From Monarcha castaneiventris obscurior (lineage: Eukaryota > Chordata > Aves > Passeriformes > Monarchidae): DNA of 64,000 nt. Position numbers and translations under genes: made by a program. The first letter of the stretch is position 1; every line of letters begins with the position of its first letter. Under the pieces are notes generated by a model. The model was not told the DNA's origin and did no database searches. It saw only the letters and a program-made list of their open reading frames with translations. This document shows positions 36,501 to 49,886 of the stretch, one piece after another. The stretch spans positions 9,702,001 to 9,766,000 of the forward strand of contig JAMPIT010000890.1 in the NCBI GenBank assembly GCA_026261815.1, read 5' to 3'.

Positions 36501-39500
36501 ACTTAAGAAGCATTCCAGTGTTCAATCTCTGATAGAATAGTGGAAAAAATCATAAAATATTTAAATGCTCTCATTAAGTTTTGGGCAGCTTGTATTGACA
36601 GTGAATCCCACACTTCATTTACAATCAAGCTTACAATTGCCACTTAGACATAGCTGCAGCTCCTCTGAGTCTTTGCTACTAAGAGTTAAAATGAGAATTG
36701 CTGTGAGAGAACAAACTGAAAACAAAAAGGCCCTTGACTGGCCTACCATTTTTGAGACCAGCACTTAACCCTTATCTTAATTTATTGGGCAGATAACAAC
36801 AGCTAGACTCACTGTATGGCATCTAGCATTGCACACAAGACCATCCAGCATAATATGTAACACCAGATAAAAATGGCATGAAATGGTATCCTTGTACATT
36901 ACAGCATTTTAATCCCTTATCTTGTGCTTTGTTCTCTCTTGTTCAGTGCAGCTTCTGCCAACTCGTAGTAAAAAACCTAACAGGTACATCTGCACTTATT
37001 AACCACCTATTGTTGAATGCGTGCCTGTCCTAAGGCTGAATTGCAGTGCTGGCAGTGTTGTTGCTATGCAGCTGTCTTAGACATCCTCCTCCCTAGCAAA
37101 AAAAGCTTTCATTTGGCAGGGAGAGTCTCAGAGATACCTTGATCACTTTTGTCTTTATGCTGATATCTTCTCTGTAACAACAACACATTCTTTGAAGACA
37201 AACTGAAAAAAATACATGTATATTACTGGACAGAGTCTAGCCACAGCAACTCTGAGGCTGCCTTTCAGACAACCTTTTCAAAACTGAATACCATTCTGAA
37301 TATTTTCAGGAAGGCTGAGTTTTTCTAGCTACATCTGCCCCTGCATTCTCTGTAAAGTCTTCCAGGAATATGCTAAATGCAGAGGGCAACCATGATTGCC
37401 AGCCACCATAGAGATGCATCCTTGGGCCCTGTCTAATAGCTTAAAGCACAGATGGTGAGTTTCAACACTTTTTCTGTGAATTTATAATGAGAAAAAAAGT
37501 TTTAAATGAGTATAACTTGTATGATGACTTTGACTTCAGCCTTCTCTGCCCTCCTTCTGCATGTCACACATCCTGGAATATAAGTTTTTCGGGGTGAGGC
37601 ATTGTATTTTCACCAGTTTTTGCCTAATGCTTTGGCCAACAGTGTCTTATTGTCCTGAAGGTCTAGGTATGGCTGTAATGTAAAAATGAATAACAATTTA
37701 AGCCTCTGAGAAGGTGTTTTCCCCTTCCTAAGGTAACAAGAGCAAGGAATGGTCACAGCTGCTTTAGCTATATGAAATAGTTATGTGTAGTCAGATAAAT
37801 GGAGATGAAGGAGCCACTCAGGTTTTAGTAGCCATGGGGAATTTAGTGATAGATAAAACTTCATTGATTGAAGCTTTCCATTCTGAATTTCTCAGTGATG
37901 CTTTAGGACCCATCTTAACATATGCAAACTTAAAATCCTCTCTGTCATGAACAAAATGACAGTCAGGGAAAGGATACTTATTCTGTAAAGATGGAAATGC
38001 TCAGTAAAGATCTGCGGAGTACCAAGTGCAACGAGGTGTCAGACCCTTTCTGGAGCTCTAAAGAACTATGGAAACACAAATGACAGGAATACTCTGCTGG
38101 GAACTTCACTGTGAGGTAATATTGACAGAGAATTTCCCAGAAAAAGCTGTTGTAGATAACCTTGGAAGATAAGCAGAGTAAAATATGATGGGACCCTACT
38201 ATCAGAAATACCTATACAAGGATGAGTGGACAGATTAGGACCAGGTGCTGGAGCAATGCCTTAATTTTTGAATTATGCTGTCCACTGAAACTGAAACATG
38301 GCAGGATTCTCTGGAAGGGAGGAAGGATCAGCACAGAGGTGATGGAACATTAGGTTATTAGACATTTGCACTGGAGTGTGATGAACAAACATAACTCATT
38401 ATTTTGTCCTGAAACCAAGGGTTGCTTTTTTCCTTTCACAGATTTTTCATCAAGTGCTTTTACAAGCTGCCCTTGTGAGTTTTTTTTCCTCTTTCACTAA
38501 GGCCTTTTTCTTTCTTTATACTCATCACTTACAAATGGGAGTGCATTGCTTATCAAGAGTAGTTTACATGCTAATTAGTTAACCCCCAAATTCCAGATTG
38601 ATGAACCTGGTATCATTTCAACAGGGAATAATCGTTGTTTCTACCCATCCTTTGTGGCAACAGCTGCATCTAACAAAATGGTTATAATAATAAAGCATTC
38701 CCTGCTTGATGCTTTTGCAGCATTGACTTATTCAGCAGCAGTCATGAAGGATTATTCAAAGCACAGACCAATGAGCAGCATCAAGACCAATGCCTTCACA
38801 AATGCAGGGTAATCAATGATGTCTATTTTCTGAACAAGAATATTTTCAGTTGTACTGCAGGCAGAATTCCCTCTGGTTGAATAAGCTGCTGAAGTGGAAA
38901 ATTTTATTTAACAGCATTTGGTAAGAGTCTTGCAAGTCTCCAGTGAGTCATTAGGAGTGCTAGAAAGAGTCCACTTTAGCTGAGAGTTGATTTTTGAGTC
39001 CGTCCTAGGTGAATATTGTTGTGAGAGGTTGCAGTAACCCTGCTGTATTCTCTAACACCCTTCCTGCCCATCTGCACAGAGCAGCAATGTGAGTCTCAGT
39101 CAGGGACTCCTGGGTAAAATTGCACAGTGTTCTAAAATTCTCCAGCTGTGTCTAAAAAACTAAAATACCAGGATATTTAAATATGACAGAATTTGGGTTT
39201 ATTCTGTTAAATCAGTGTTTACCAGAAGCCCCTAGACTTCACTGATTATCTGCAAGATCAAATGTCTCAGCCAGACCAAACATGGTTTGGTAAGGGCCAT
39301 GTTGACCAGTGATCCAGGCAGCTACCAAGCTACTAATGTCAATTTTACCTGTGTTTCTTCATTTATCTCTCCAGGACCATGAGCATTACACACATACATC
39401 AAGAGCAAAAGGTTGCTGGATGATGTCCTGTCATGCTTCCTATTGCTTCTCTGAGGTATGTCCAAACATGTCAGCCACTATCAGAAAATGCCAACTGATC

Positions 39501-42500
39501 AAACTTGGCCTCACCCAGCCCAAACACATGCACAGGAAATGGGAAACAGGTTTTCAATTCTCCTCCTACTTGATTGAGCGTAAGCTTTCAAGGCCTGACT
39601 CCTGTGAGTGGCTGCAAAAGAAGCAGGGGACTTTTGGGGACTTCCCACTCTGCGTAAAGTAGCTATTATTTGTTTCCCTTGGTGCAAACTTTTGCTGATC
39701 CAAACCACTGGCTGAACTTACTGAAGTTCTAGGCAGTCTGTCCTCTCTGATTCTTCTTTCACTCATATTTGGGGGGCAGAGGGAGAAAAATAAGATATTA
39801 CTGTGAATATTTTGATTGTATCTTGACATTGGAGGTGAGAAAATATATAATAAAGTACAGGTGGGAAGGGAAAACAGTTTCTGAGAAACTGTATTTCCAG
39901 TACAAATGTCATTTGGTTGTCTGGGTGAATTAATATGTACTCTTCCTGGTCAAATTAGAAATCTATGGCTAACCTGTTGCTAACACTTTTTATAACAGTT
40001 GTAGAGATACGACGTCATGGAAAAGATGAGCAAAGGCATCCTACAGCTTTTACATCAATTCAACTTGATGGCCCCTCCCTGGGCCCAGCTGTAGCCTGGC
40101 ACAGGAAGAGAGAGCAGCAAGACAGCTCTGTCCTTTCTACTCTTCCCTCAATGTCAGGCTCTGCATTAGCTGACACGGGCTGGGGCCAGAACCCCCATCC
40201 TGAGCTCTCTGAGACAACACTGCACTCACACCAGCCCCCAGGGCCAGAAGATGAATGAGAGCACCTCAGGAGGAACCTGACTGAGTAATAGCAGAGCCAG
40301 CTGGAAAGGTTAAAGGCCACCCACCATTTGCAATGCAGTAGGTCTCCCGTACAGTACAGCCACCAAAAAAAGCAAAAGTTGTGACTTCTAGCCTATTATT
40401 TTGAGTTGCCAGAATGCTTCAGCTGAAGCAGAGCAGGCGAAGTCAATTCAAAGTGTTATAAATTGTTTGTCTGCACAGGAGACATTCGGACAGCATGCTC
40501 TCCTCTCCTGGAGGGATACCCGAGCTAGCTCTCGGAGCTAGTTCAGCTACTGCAAGTAATAGAACCAGACTAGCGTGGCACTCTGCCCAGACTAATTTAT
40601 CTGTCTTTCTGAAGGCAGGAAGTCTGACAGGTCTGCTTTATTCAGTGCCTTAGTTGTCACTAATGAGTGCTGTGTAACCAGAGCCTCTGAAGAGCACAGT
40701 AATCAATTTAAAACAGCTCTCGCAAGAACTCCTTGAAGTTGACTTCTCAGCCCTGTTAATGATGCCAGATGAGAGTCCATCTATGTAGACTGGCTGTCTA
40801 CAGCAAGCTTGCCCAAACACTACAGAAGCACAACACGAGATAGAAGCCAAGTCTCTGTGGCTGGAGGCAGACACACCAGCTTCAGGTCTGAAATCCCAGG
40901 GCTGGCCCACCTGTGCACCTCCTAAAAACCACAGCTAAAACATCAAGGACTTGAGAAAGTGCTCAACTTGTGCTTGGAAAATCCCACCTGCAGTCTGTAA
41001 TGACCCTGTTTCAGCTATTACTGCATTTTAAATTCCTCAGCATGCTGTTAAGTCAAGCCATCAGTGAGAGGGCAGCAGAGATGTTAAGCCTTACGGTCTG
41101 GCCCTGGCACTTTGCTTTGACATTTTTATCAGTTTTTCACTTCTTTTGTCTGTTTAATCTATTTCATTTTCCAAAGCCATCATCTGTCTACTAACCTGAT
41201 TTTCTTTCCAGGCATTATTGCTTTCTCTTTTTTTTTTTCTTTTTGAGGTGTTATTGACAGGTATGATGCAGGCAAACTGATATCTAATGCAATAATAAAT
41301 CAGCTGCAGCTGAATCCCATATTCCTGATATAATCGTATTGGAAGAAAGTATTGTGTTATACACATGAGACCCTAATGAAGTCAACAGCTCCTCATGTGT
41401 AAAACCAGCAGAATTTGATCCACTGAGTTCAGCTGGATCTGGCAGCTCTCCAGATTTTCTGAGCTGAACTATTTTAGTTTCGGACTTCACAGTTGCCAGT
41501 AGGAGCTGTAACATTCAACATCAGAGCAGAACTTCCCAGAGATAGTTCTCTCTAGAGGCAATTAAAATAACATAACCTCCAGACATATAATATCAACAAC
41601 TGTATTTACATTTATTGCTTGAGGGAATATTAGTTTACTGTGCATTATATTGTAACATTCAAAATAATAGTTATCATAGCCTGAACCAATTCTTTGCTCA
41701 AAGCCATTTGTAAAAGTCAATGGAAGCATGAATTAATCTCCTAACTCTATCCTAATGGTTCAGAAACCTCTATCTCCTTTCTTGAGCTTTTTCCTCTAAA
41801 CTGCAATTTTAGTTTGTGCTGCTCGCCCCACTTTTTTTCCAGTTTTCATATTAAACTCAGAAAGAACAAATTGGATTATTGAATCTTCCTCTTCAAACTC
41901 TGCTATGCCCTTTCCAGAAGATGGTGACTCATAATTCCCTCCTTCCTTTCACGTTCTTTTCCAACCTGGCATCTCCATGCATGGCAACCAGGCTATGTCT
42001 TCTTCAGAGAAGGGTTTGAGATGTTTTTTGTCCCTAAACCGTAAAAAAAACTTTAAGACAAGAGGTTTTTTGCTTCTCTAAATGCCTGATTAGCTCATCT
42101 GCTCTGATCACATCTCAAGTGCTACAACATCCTTTTCAACGGTTTTGATAAAGTATATCCTAAATAAGCAGCATCTTCCTGAAAATGGCGTTTATCTTAC
42201 CAACAGCTACTTCATTAATTTTGTTCACATCTAATCTCAGATGTGAAAATATACACTTAATTTTCTATGATGCCACAAAATGTTTTAGTCTGTTGAAGTG
42301 ATATGATTTTCGTAATCATTTTGGCTATGCATTCTTTGCAGGTTACTACCTGTTCATATTATTTGTACATGATACCTTCAAATTTATTTTGACTCAATTC
42401 AATAGTGATAGATCCTTTCAGTCCCTAGCCTGAAGGTTTTCTAATAACAAGGATGTACAAGCACTGCACAAGTATGAATTACAATGTCAACAGTATCTTT

Positions 42501-43426
42501 AATTTGTATAGAAGGACTAGCAACTATCATTTCAGTGGCTGTTTTACTGCATACATATTGTCATGCTTGCCCCTGCTAAAATAGAATTGAGAATGTGGAG
42601 CTTCTGAATAGTGTGAGATACTGGAAATGCAGAAAATAATTTTAAAACAAACAAGCAAACAAAACCCAAGAAAAGAATAATCAATATACTAAGACATAAG
42701 TAAAACCAATGAGAAAAAAAGTGCTAGTGATGTTAAATGCTTCCACTATTTTCTTCCACATTTTCACACTACTTGAATGGATGGAACCAAAGCAAATTAC
42801 ACTAAAGTTAGATATTTTGTCCTGTAACATGCCAGGGAATGTGGGAAAGTGGTTTTGTCCAAGATATATATTAAGTCTTGATTAGAGAGTAAATCCAACA
42901 CTAGTAGAAGATGGGGAAGTGCATCAGCACTACTCCTACTTGCTGAAACACATGTGGGCTCAGTACTTCAAAACGTGTAACCCACCAGCTCTGAAGGACA
43001 TGCCACCAGAGAGCTGCTTTTGGAACTAATACCCTGGCCTTGCAGAAGAACATACTAACACATACTTTTTTTTGTAGGTCTTTCTCAAAATCCTTTTCCT
43101 GCCAATATGTAAATAAGATGCTAATCAAGAGGTGTGCAGGGAAAACATATTCTGACACGTTGGCACATGGCATTTTCAAGCAATACACAGCCCATTTATC
43201 ATTATGTTAATGTGAGATCCCAGAGGCAGCACTGCCTTTAAGGCATACTTGAGCATGCCAAAGTTTTCCCTTTCGTAGGAGGCAAAATAGAAGATAGATT
43301 TTTCATTCATGAGAATGTGAAGATTCCCTGAGTTATGCACAGCAGTCAGAAACCCTAAAATAAAATAATATTTTGCATTTGGGCAGAGATTTTTTTTCCT
43401 TTTCAAAACATGAGCAGTTTACTATC
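30553..43426. other. Gene desert; unique noncoding DNA
   Basis: About 12.9 kb with no recognisable gene, LINE, LTR or structured RNA. Open frames reach 148 codons (31565-32011 minus), 123 (32531-32902 minus) and 117 (39309-39662 plus), none recognisable. Seven CpGs lie in 32571-32811, a mild local enrichment. A short palindromic patch (gagctagctc) lies near 40522-40531. Several short A/T runs occur. Nothing more can be supported. Confidence 0.6.
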
Positions 43427-43475
43427 CGCATTATTTTCCCCCTTTTAGAGATGGCATAACTGACTGAGGCAGAGT
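43427..43475 (-). mobile_element. MIR/L2-like relic, first part
   Basis: 'tattttcccccttttagagatgg' and then 'gactgaggcagag' match the antisense order of the MIR/L2 consensus (the cattttacagatgaggaaactgaggc block). The expected continuation (tgacttgcccaaggtcacacag) is not next to it but appears about 140 bp farther on, which suggests one old element split by inserted DNA. Confidence 0.45.
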
Positions 43476-43496
43476 TTAATGCACCATTTTTTCAAT

Positions 43497-43512
43497 AATG
43501 CTGGCCAGCATT
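43497..43512. repeat. Perfect 16-bp palindrome
   Basis: aatgctggccagcatt equals its own reverse complement over 16 bases. It lies in the ~140 bp that separate the two MIR/L2-like blocks. No function is evident. Confidence 0.85.
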
Positions 43513-43615
43513 TTGGCTGCTAGGGGTGTTAAACACCAATAGTTTCCTTGTCCTTTTCTTTTGTATCTTACACCTGAAAAGAAGATTATCTAGATAAAGC
43601 AAACAAAGAACACAA

Positions 43616-43745
43616 AATCAGAGAGAACACCTAAAGTGTTTGCCCAAGCCAGTTGCTCAAGGTCACACAGCAAGTCAGTGCAAGGGCTGGGAAAATATTC
43701 ATGACTCCTATTTCTCAGCTCATTCCAACCCTCAGGTCAGATAAT
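43616..43745 (-). mobile_element. MIR/L2-like relic, second part
   Basis: The plus strand runs from 'cagagagaacacc' through 'tttgcccaag' and 'gctcaaggtcacacagcaag' to 'tcagtgcaagggctggga' and 'catgactcctatttctcagctc'. This is the antisense order of the MIR family core and tRNA-related part. It is the best-preserved of the MIR-like relics here. The family is known as an ancient tRNA-derived SINE shared across amniotes. The assignment is from memory of its pattern. Confidence 0.6.
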
Positions 43746-46651
43746 ACTCCAAAAGCTTAAAAGATGTCCCAAATGTCATATGAATTTTCTTCAAGAAGGG
43801 ATGCAAATCTGAAGGATGTGGCTTATGGTAAGAAACAGCTTTTTCCTGTGAGCTTTAGGTGATGAGGTTTAGCTATATTCCTGTATCAGTAAATGCTCTC
43901 AAACATTCAGGTATCCCAAATTTAATTTGAAAATATAATTGATAACGACTTAGCCTGTTGTGCTTCTACTTCTTAACAAAAAATAAGGCACAGAAATAAC
44001 AATGAAAACATGCAAATTTATGGTAAAGGAAACTATTTCAATACAGAAACTCAGTGATTTGGAGGCTGAACCCATTTCCCTTCTGCCAAAATTAAATATA
44101 CATAACATGCATAAATGCACCAAGAATCATGTTAACACCAGTTAGCTGTCTTAGATTTCTTCTCTCTTTATTAGAAGGCTGCTCCAGAAAATGATGTGTC
44201 ACTCATCAAAACAGACCCCACATATCTGCAAATTATTAGCTATTCTCAAACCATTCAGCCAAAGGCAAACAAATCCCCTCCAACAAAGCACTTTGTTCCT
44301 TCACCTCCAGCGAGAAATTGCACGACAGGTTCAGAGGACATACTGGAGAAAAGTGTGTGTTCTTTTTCTAACCAAATACCCTGAACCTCTTCAAGATGCA
44401 GTTTGCTACTGTTATGAGTCACTGCTCTGCCTTCTCTCACATTGTTTAGTGATGGTGAGCTCGAGTATCAGAAACATGATCTGGATTGTTATGGACGATT
44501 ACTTATCCATCTGGACCTACTTACAAATTTATGTCATTTTGCTGAGAATATAAATAGTGGTGAAGACATGCCAGTTAAGGGTTTCAGAAGTCCTGAAAGA
44601 TAATTCAAAGTCAGGAAAAACATTAAAACTATGAGAGAAATCAGATCTTTTTGGTTCTTGATTCCTTTAACACCTTAACCTTCATGTGATTGTTTCAGGT
44701 GGGTTTAGTAATGCACCATTTGTATATACAGGGTTCAGTTAGGCACAGTACAATAAAACTGCACAAAACCAAAATGCTTCTGGTCAGCAGTGCTAAAATT
44801 TGTGAATGTTGCTTGTTTTCATGTGATCATGGAAACTTTTTTGCTTCGTCCTACATTACTTTGCTTTGTTTTAATCTTATCTATATGCATTAAGGTGGAC
44901 AGCAATGGCTTAGAACAAAAAACTTGTCACAGTTAACCAAATAAGCAAAATCTCTGAGGAATGCAACATTCACCAGCAACTTTGGCTCAGCTTTCTCTTA
45001 GTTGCCAGGAACTTTCAATAGAACAGGATGCATTTATGAAACTGAGGAAAAGCTAAACTGATATTCAACCCTTCTAAAATCAAACAGAAAAGGGCACTCT
45101 GTTTTAAGAGCTTTATGTTAACATTTGAGCAGTGGGACACCTTAAAACCGTACAAATACAGGAGTCTCTATTAAAAAAAAAGAAAAAGAAAGCACAAATT
45201 AACAAAGTAATTGAAAGCAGAAAATAAAGAGAGAGTTGTTAGTTGGAGAGAAAGCTCACTAACAAAACAACACAGCAACTGTGAATCACTTTCATTAGTT
45301 GTGTTCTTTATTAAAATTAGGTAATTTGTATCAGCGCTGCTGCCCCAGAGCAAGTTTTGAGCCTTCATTTGCTCTTGGCATTAATGGGCTCAAGCTGAAA
45401 ACTCTGAGTCTGTATTCCAGGTGCTTTATAGTCTACCTTCAGTTTATTTACCTTCATGGCAATCAGGTGAAACAAGCAATTATTTTCCCATTTTCCATAA
45501 TCCTCTTATTTGCCAGCCCTTGAGCCAGTAAATTTTTATAAAATTAATTAAAAAATAATATAAAATCTAACTATCATTTGATAAAGCAAAGTAAGGTTCT
45601 CGGGAAGGCAAAACACACATTCTCCTAGACAGTACTTTCTTTGGAAGCCCTGCAGCAGGCATTTTACAGGACTGAATGAGGCTGTGCCACGCACACCAGC
45701 AGACAGAGAAGGCTGAACACCTGCTGCTGGCTCTGAAGGTGCTCAAGTTGCTGTTGTGTCAACAGAGAAATCTTATTTTCCCTAGACCTTGCCACAATGC
45801 TCAAACTGAACTTGAGTAGAGCTTATAGTATGTGTCGTCCTCACAAGTGTTTAGTTGAAGTGCCTTTAAATGCCTGCTTCCCAAATTGGAAAACCACCAA
45901 ACAGATGCTTTGTCTGAACTGATGAAAAATAAGCCTGTCCCCATCTACCTGCACAGGTAACTGCCCAGCTTCACCAGCCCCAGCTGGAAGGTGTCACCCA
46001 CCCTGCCCAAAGGAGGGAAGAACAATGGAGTTTCAGGCATCAGGGAAAAATTCACACTTCTTTCTTCTTTGTTGCATTGAATTGTAGATTTCACCCTACT
46101 TACGGATGCATAACTAAATCTAAATAATTCAGAAAATGAAATTTGTGCTCAGAAAAAGGTGTCGTGAGTTCTCTCTTTATGTTGCATTACCAGCTGCAGG
46201 CCCTGACAAGGAAAGAGGAGGGTGAGGTAGGACAGCACAGAGAGCACAGCCACTGACACAGCAACAAGAGCATGCCCATGAGCAAACCACTGCCTAAATG
46301 GGCAACGTGGACATGGGGGGAAAGGGGAGGCCAGCACGGGGAGCAGAGCTGGAGGTTAACAACAGAGCCAGGATCCCAAGCCCTGACTGCCACAATGCTC
46401 AGACTGGGGCACACCACTGCCAAAGTCCTTGGCACAAGTAGCTTTAAGGCTGGCAGTGGTGTCTCTGCCATCCACTGTGATGCCTTGTCTCAGGGCACGG
46501 GGGTTAATTGCTGGGAATGTCAAATGAGAAGGGTTAATGATGAGCTGAAAGGAATTTCAGTATTGCTACTGAACCCTCTGATTACTTGGGTAGCACTGTG
46601 GGAGTAAAAAACTCTTAATGCTATCATCATTTTCTTCCAGGCGGTTAATTC

Positions 46652-46675
46652 TTTTATATATATTTATATATTTTT
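46652..46675. repeat. A/T-only low-complexity tract
   Basis: Twenty-four bases of only A and T with alternating ta steps. Simple sequence of no evident function. Confidence 0.7.
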
Positions 46676-47124
46676 CTGTATAAATACATGCACACAGATA
46701 CATTTTCAAATTCCCACAATGCTGGAACATGAAATAAGAAACCCAGCTCTTCTTGTCAGTGCTAACCTGCCAAGACGCCACATCAGCAGCACTAGGAGAA
46801 GTGAAGAGCTCCCTGAATCTGTTTTACCTCTTTGTTATGGCTGCCTCAATATTCAATCTCCCATCCTATTATCCAAAACTTATATAAATTTATAACATGG
46901 CTGATACTTCTAGGTCATGTATGTCAGGAAGTTTTCTGAATTTTCAGCACTTTTAAGGATTATTTTGTGACATGTTCTTATAAATAACAATTTTTGTTCT
47001 TATTGCAGCTCCAGTGCCTCCTCTTCATCTGAACTGTTATTGGAGTGCTAGTGAGATAACTGGGTGTATCAGCTATTCCTACAGATATTTTTATGCAAGT
47101 TGTGATTCACTCTTTCAACATCAT

Positions 47125-47174
47125 TGCTTTGATATATAGCCAAATAGCTATAAATGCTTTGAAATATAGCTAAA
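47125..47174 (+). repeat. Imperfect 30-bp duplication
   Basis: tgctttgatatatagccaaa (from 47125) recurs as tgctttgaaatatagctaaa (from 47155), offset 30 bp, with two differences in 20 bases. Probably a small tandem duplication. Confidence 0.6.
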
Positions 47175-48881
47175 GAAACAAAACATTTTTCAAGGAAATT
47201 TCTAGAACTGTGAATAATATCACAAAGGTGTCTTTCTGCGTCCACCACAAATACCCAAGTGTAGATACTCATGATCTAATGCAAAATCCATGTGTTTTTC
47301 TCTCATAATAAATACCATTAATTTTTTGCTGCAGAATGCAAAAATCCCCTTTTGCTTTAGCTATTCTACTGCAATTTGAAAACTTTTTTTTTTTATTTTA
47401 ACATTACTGCTTTTCTCAGATTTAACTTATTGCTATGTAATTGCCCAGCATTTAAAAATAGAATAGCATTCAATCCCAGAACATATCACAGAGGAGTCTT
47501 AGCCAGCAGGAGATATCTATTTAATCACTACTTTGCATTGTTACAGCGACAGCAGGAGAACTATAGAAAGAATTGCCTTAAAAATTAAACTATGGAGGAT
47601 GTTAGGACTGCCAAAGAATGGATTTCTAAAGAAAAAAAGAAAACTCTGACACTCACAAACAAATCTGTTCTGTTTGTTTGTGATGATAATGCCTTCCCGT
47701 AATCAAACAAACATTTTGGCATTTCATTAAAATCAAGATACTCCGATCATGGGGACTCAGATAATTTTGTAGCTCCTTAAGACATATGTTCGACTTACCT
47801 GCAGTGTTCTCAGGCTGCAGCCCAGTGTTGCAATGCCCTGAGCACACACTGTCCTCTCAGTCACCATCCACCTCACAGGGTCACCAATGTGGCATTCCTA
47901 GTCCAGCAGCAGTTCTAAATGCATGGCCAGAGAACTGGAAAAAAACATAGGATAAAAACACCAGTATTTTAAAACAAAATTAACATTATTCATTAGCCTG
48001 CAGTGGCTACCCTCTGTCTTAAATAATACATATTCCTAAAGCTTCTCAGATTATCTCAGCATCTACTCAAAGGGCCCCAATGACTCTGAAAAAGCTGCAA
48101 ATAATGTACTTGCTGCCAGACTTTATTTTTCAGTGAATTTTACAAAAAATTTGTATCTTAAAGAGCTCAGGTACAGCGAAAACTCTTTTTCTTCTGTGTA
48201 ATACCCATAACACAGCTTTGTTATCAAATCTTCTTTATCAGAGAAAGAGACCTTCAGAAAGCCTAAGTAAGCTTGTCAGGATTTACCAGGAATGCTTTGT
48301 ATTTTCCCAAAGATCCAGCAGAGAACACAGGATAAAGCTCATTTTCCTGGGAAAGGTAGGACTTACCTTCTTGCTTTGCACTGCATGCAAGTTTTGTTGG
48401 TTTTTCTTTGTTAAAATGGCATTAATCTTGTTACTAGAAAGTCATCAAGTAGCGTATTTATCATTTACACAGTTTATTAGCAGATGAGGGTTATCCCTGG
48501 GTGAACCTATGAGCTCCACAACTCCATGGTCTAGGATAAAGTAGAGCAGGTAGCACAGCTGTCGACATAAATCAGCATCCCTCAGTGCTTGTGCACTACC
48601 AGGACCAGAACTGATTCTTTCCAATAGCAAAATTTAAGATCCATGATCCATGATGTGCTGGAGCATTTGCTTAGAAGAGGACTGCATCAACCCTTACAAC
48701 CTCATTAACCACCAGTTAATTGGACTTTTGTCTACGCGATGGTTATCCCTGCACGGCTCAGGGAAGGAAAGTCACGCTAAAACAAAGAGCCGTGGTGAGG
48801 CTGTCCCACTGCAGTAAATACTATATACTGCTTAAAACAGACTAGTGAGTTCATTCATAATATAAATTAACTATTATTAAT

Positions 48882-49886
48882 AATCATAGACTCATTAAGG
48901 TTGGAAAAGACCTCTAAGAATATCAAGTCCAACCTTTGATTGAATACCACCATGTTAACTGGACCGTGACACTAAGTGCCACATCCAGTTTTTTCTTTAA
49001 CACTTCCAGGGTTCATGGCTTCATCACTATCCTGAGCAGCCTGTTCCAATGCCTGACAACCCTTTCAGTGAATAGATTCTTCCCGATGTCCAACCTGGAC
49101 TTCTCCTGGTGAAGGCAGCTTAAGAATTGGCAGCTTGAGGCAATTTTGTCTCATCCTGTCGCTACTTGCTTGGGAGAAGAGATTAAACCCACAGTCAATC
49201 TAGGTTCTAGGTTACTAGAACCTCCTTTCAGAGTTGTAGAGAGGGATAAGGACACCAGGCTAAACAATCCCAACTCTCTCAGCCACTCCTCACAGGAATT
49301 CCCTCTAGACCCTTCACCAGTGCCGTTGCTCTCTCTGCACTCACTCCAGCACTTCCATGTTCTTTTTGCAGTGAGGGGCCCAAAACTGGACACAGCACTT
49401 GAAGTGCAGCCCCACCAGTGCTGAGTACAGGGGTACAATCCCTTCCCTGGCCCTGCTGGCCACACTATTCCTGACACAAGCCAGAATGCCATTGGCCTGG
49501 GCCACCTGGGCACACACTGGCTCATGCTCAGCCACGGTTGACCAGCACCCCAGGTCCTTTTCCACTCCACTCTGCCCCAGCCTGTAGTGCTGCCTGCAGT
49601 TGTTGTGACCCAAGGGCGGTGGCTCGGCACTTGGTCTTGTTGAATCTCATTCCGCTGGTCTCAGCCCACTGATCCAGCCTGTCCAGATCCCTCTGCAGAG
49701 CCTCCCTGCCCTTCAGCAAATTGATATGCCCACCCAACTTGTTGTCATCTGCAAACCTACTGAGGCTACATTCAATCTCCTCACCCAGATCAACCAAGAT
49801 ATCAAGCAGGACTGGCCCCAATACCAAGCCTTGGGGAACCTTATTAGTGACCAGCCACCAACTGGATGTGGTGCCATTCACCACCA
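48882..49886 (-). mobile_element. CR1 LINE, longest copy in the window (~1.0 kb)
   Basis: The minus-strand element carries its 3' tail at 48882 (aatcatagactc, then ggttggaaaagacctc). It continues through the 3' UTR-proximal region, the ORF2 C-terminal part and into the reverse-transcriptase domain, where it stops near 49886 as a 5'-truncated copy. The RT part shows VPQG (antisense codons near 49839-49828) and the catalytic FADD box (codons at 49755-49744). It continues through a recognisable 'GREALQRDLDRLDQWAE' segment and '[16 protein letters not shown]'. Frame changes around 49530-49630 and again farther downstream show it is dead. The endonuclease domain and ORF1 are absent. Confidence 0.95.
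49151..49884 (-). pseudogene. CR1 ORF2 reverse-transcriptase remnant, frameshifted
   Basis: Three minus-strand open frames tile this stretch in different registers: 49528-49884 (118 codons), 49341-49613 and 49151-49630. The first holds the RT core from VPQGLVLGP through FADD at residues 44-47 and the LDRLDQWAE block. The second holds '[18 protein letters not shown]' and VPLYSALV. The third ends with an 'EEWLRELGLFSLVSLS' segment. At least two frameshifts separate them. In an intact LINE this protein nicks target DNA and reverse-transcribes the element RNA. This copy cannot. Confidence 0.88.

Larger units (their letters stand above)
43746..48881. other. Unique noncoding DNA with minor repeats
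   Basis: No gene recognised. A GC-richer patch at 46180-46520 is open on both strands (111 and 94 codons) without a recognisable product. A good splice-acceptor-like sequence (ttgttcttattgcag) ends at 47008, followed by about 45 open codons, but no matching strong donor was found. A 24-bp A/T-only stretch lies at 46652-46675 and a 30-bp imperfect duplication at 47125-47174. Confidence 0.55.

Noticed and set aside
47009..47142. Good acceptor-like sequence (ends 47008) followed by ~45 open codons
   Set aside because: No convincing donor and no recognisable peptide, so not called as an exon.
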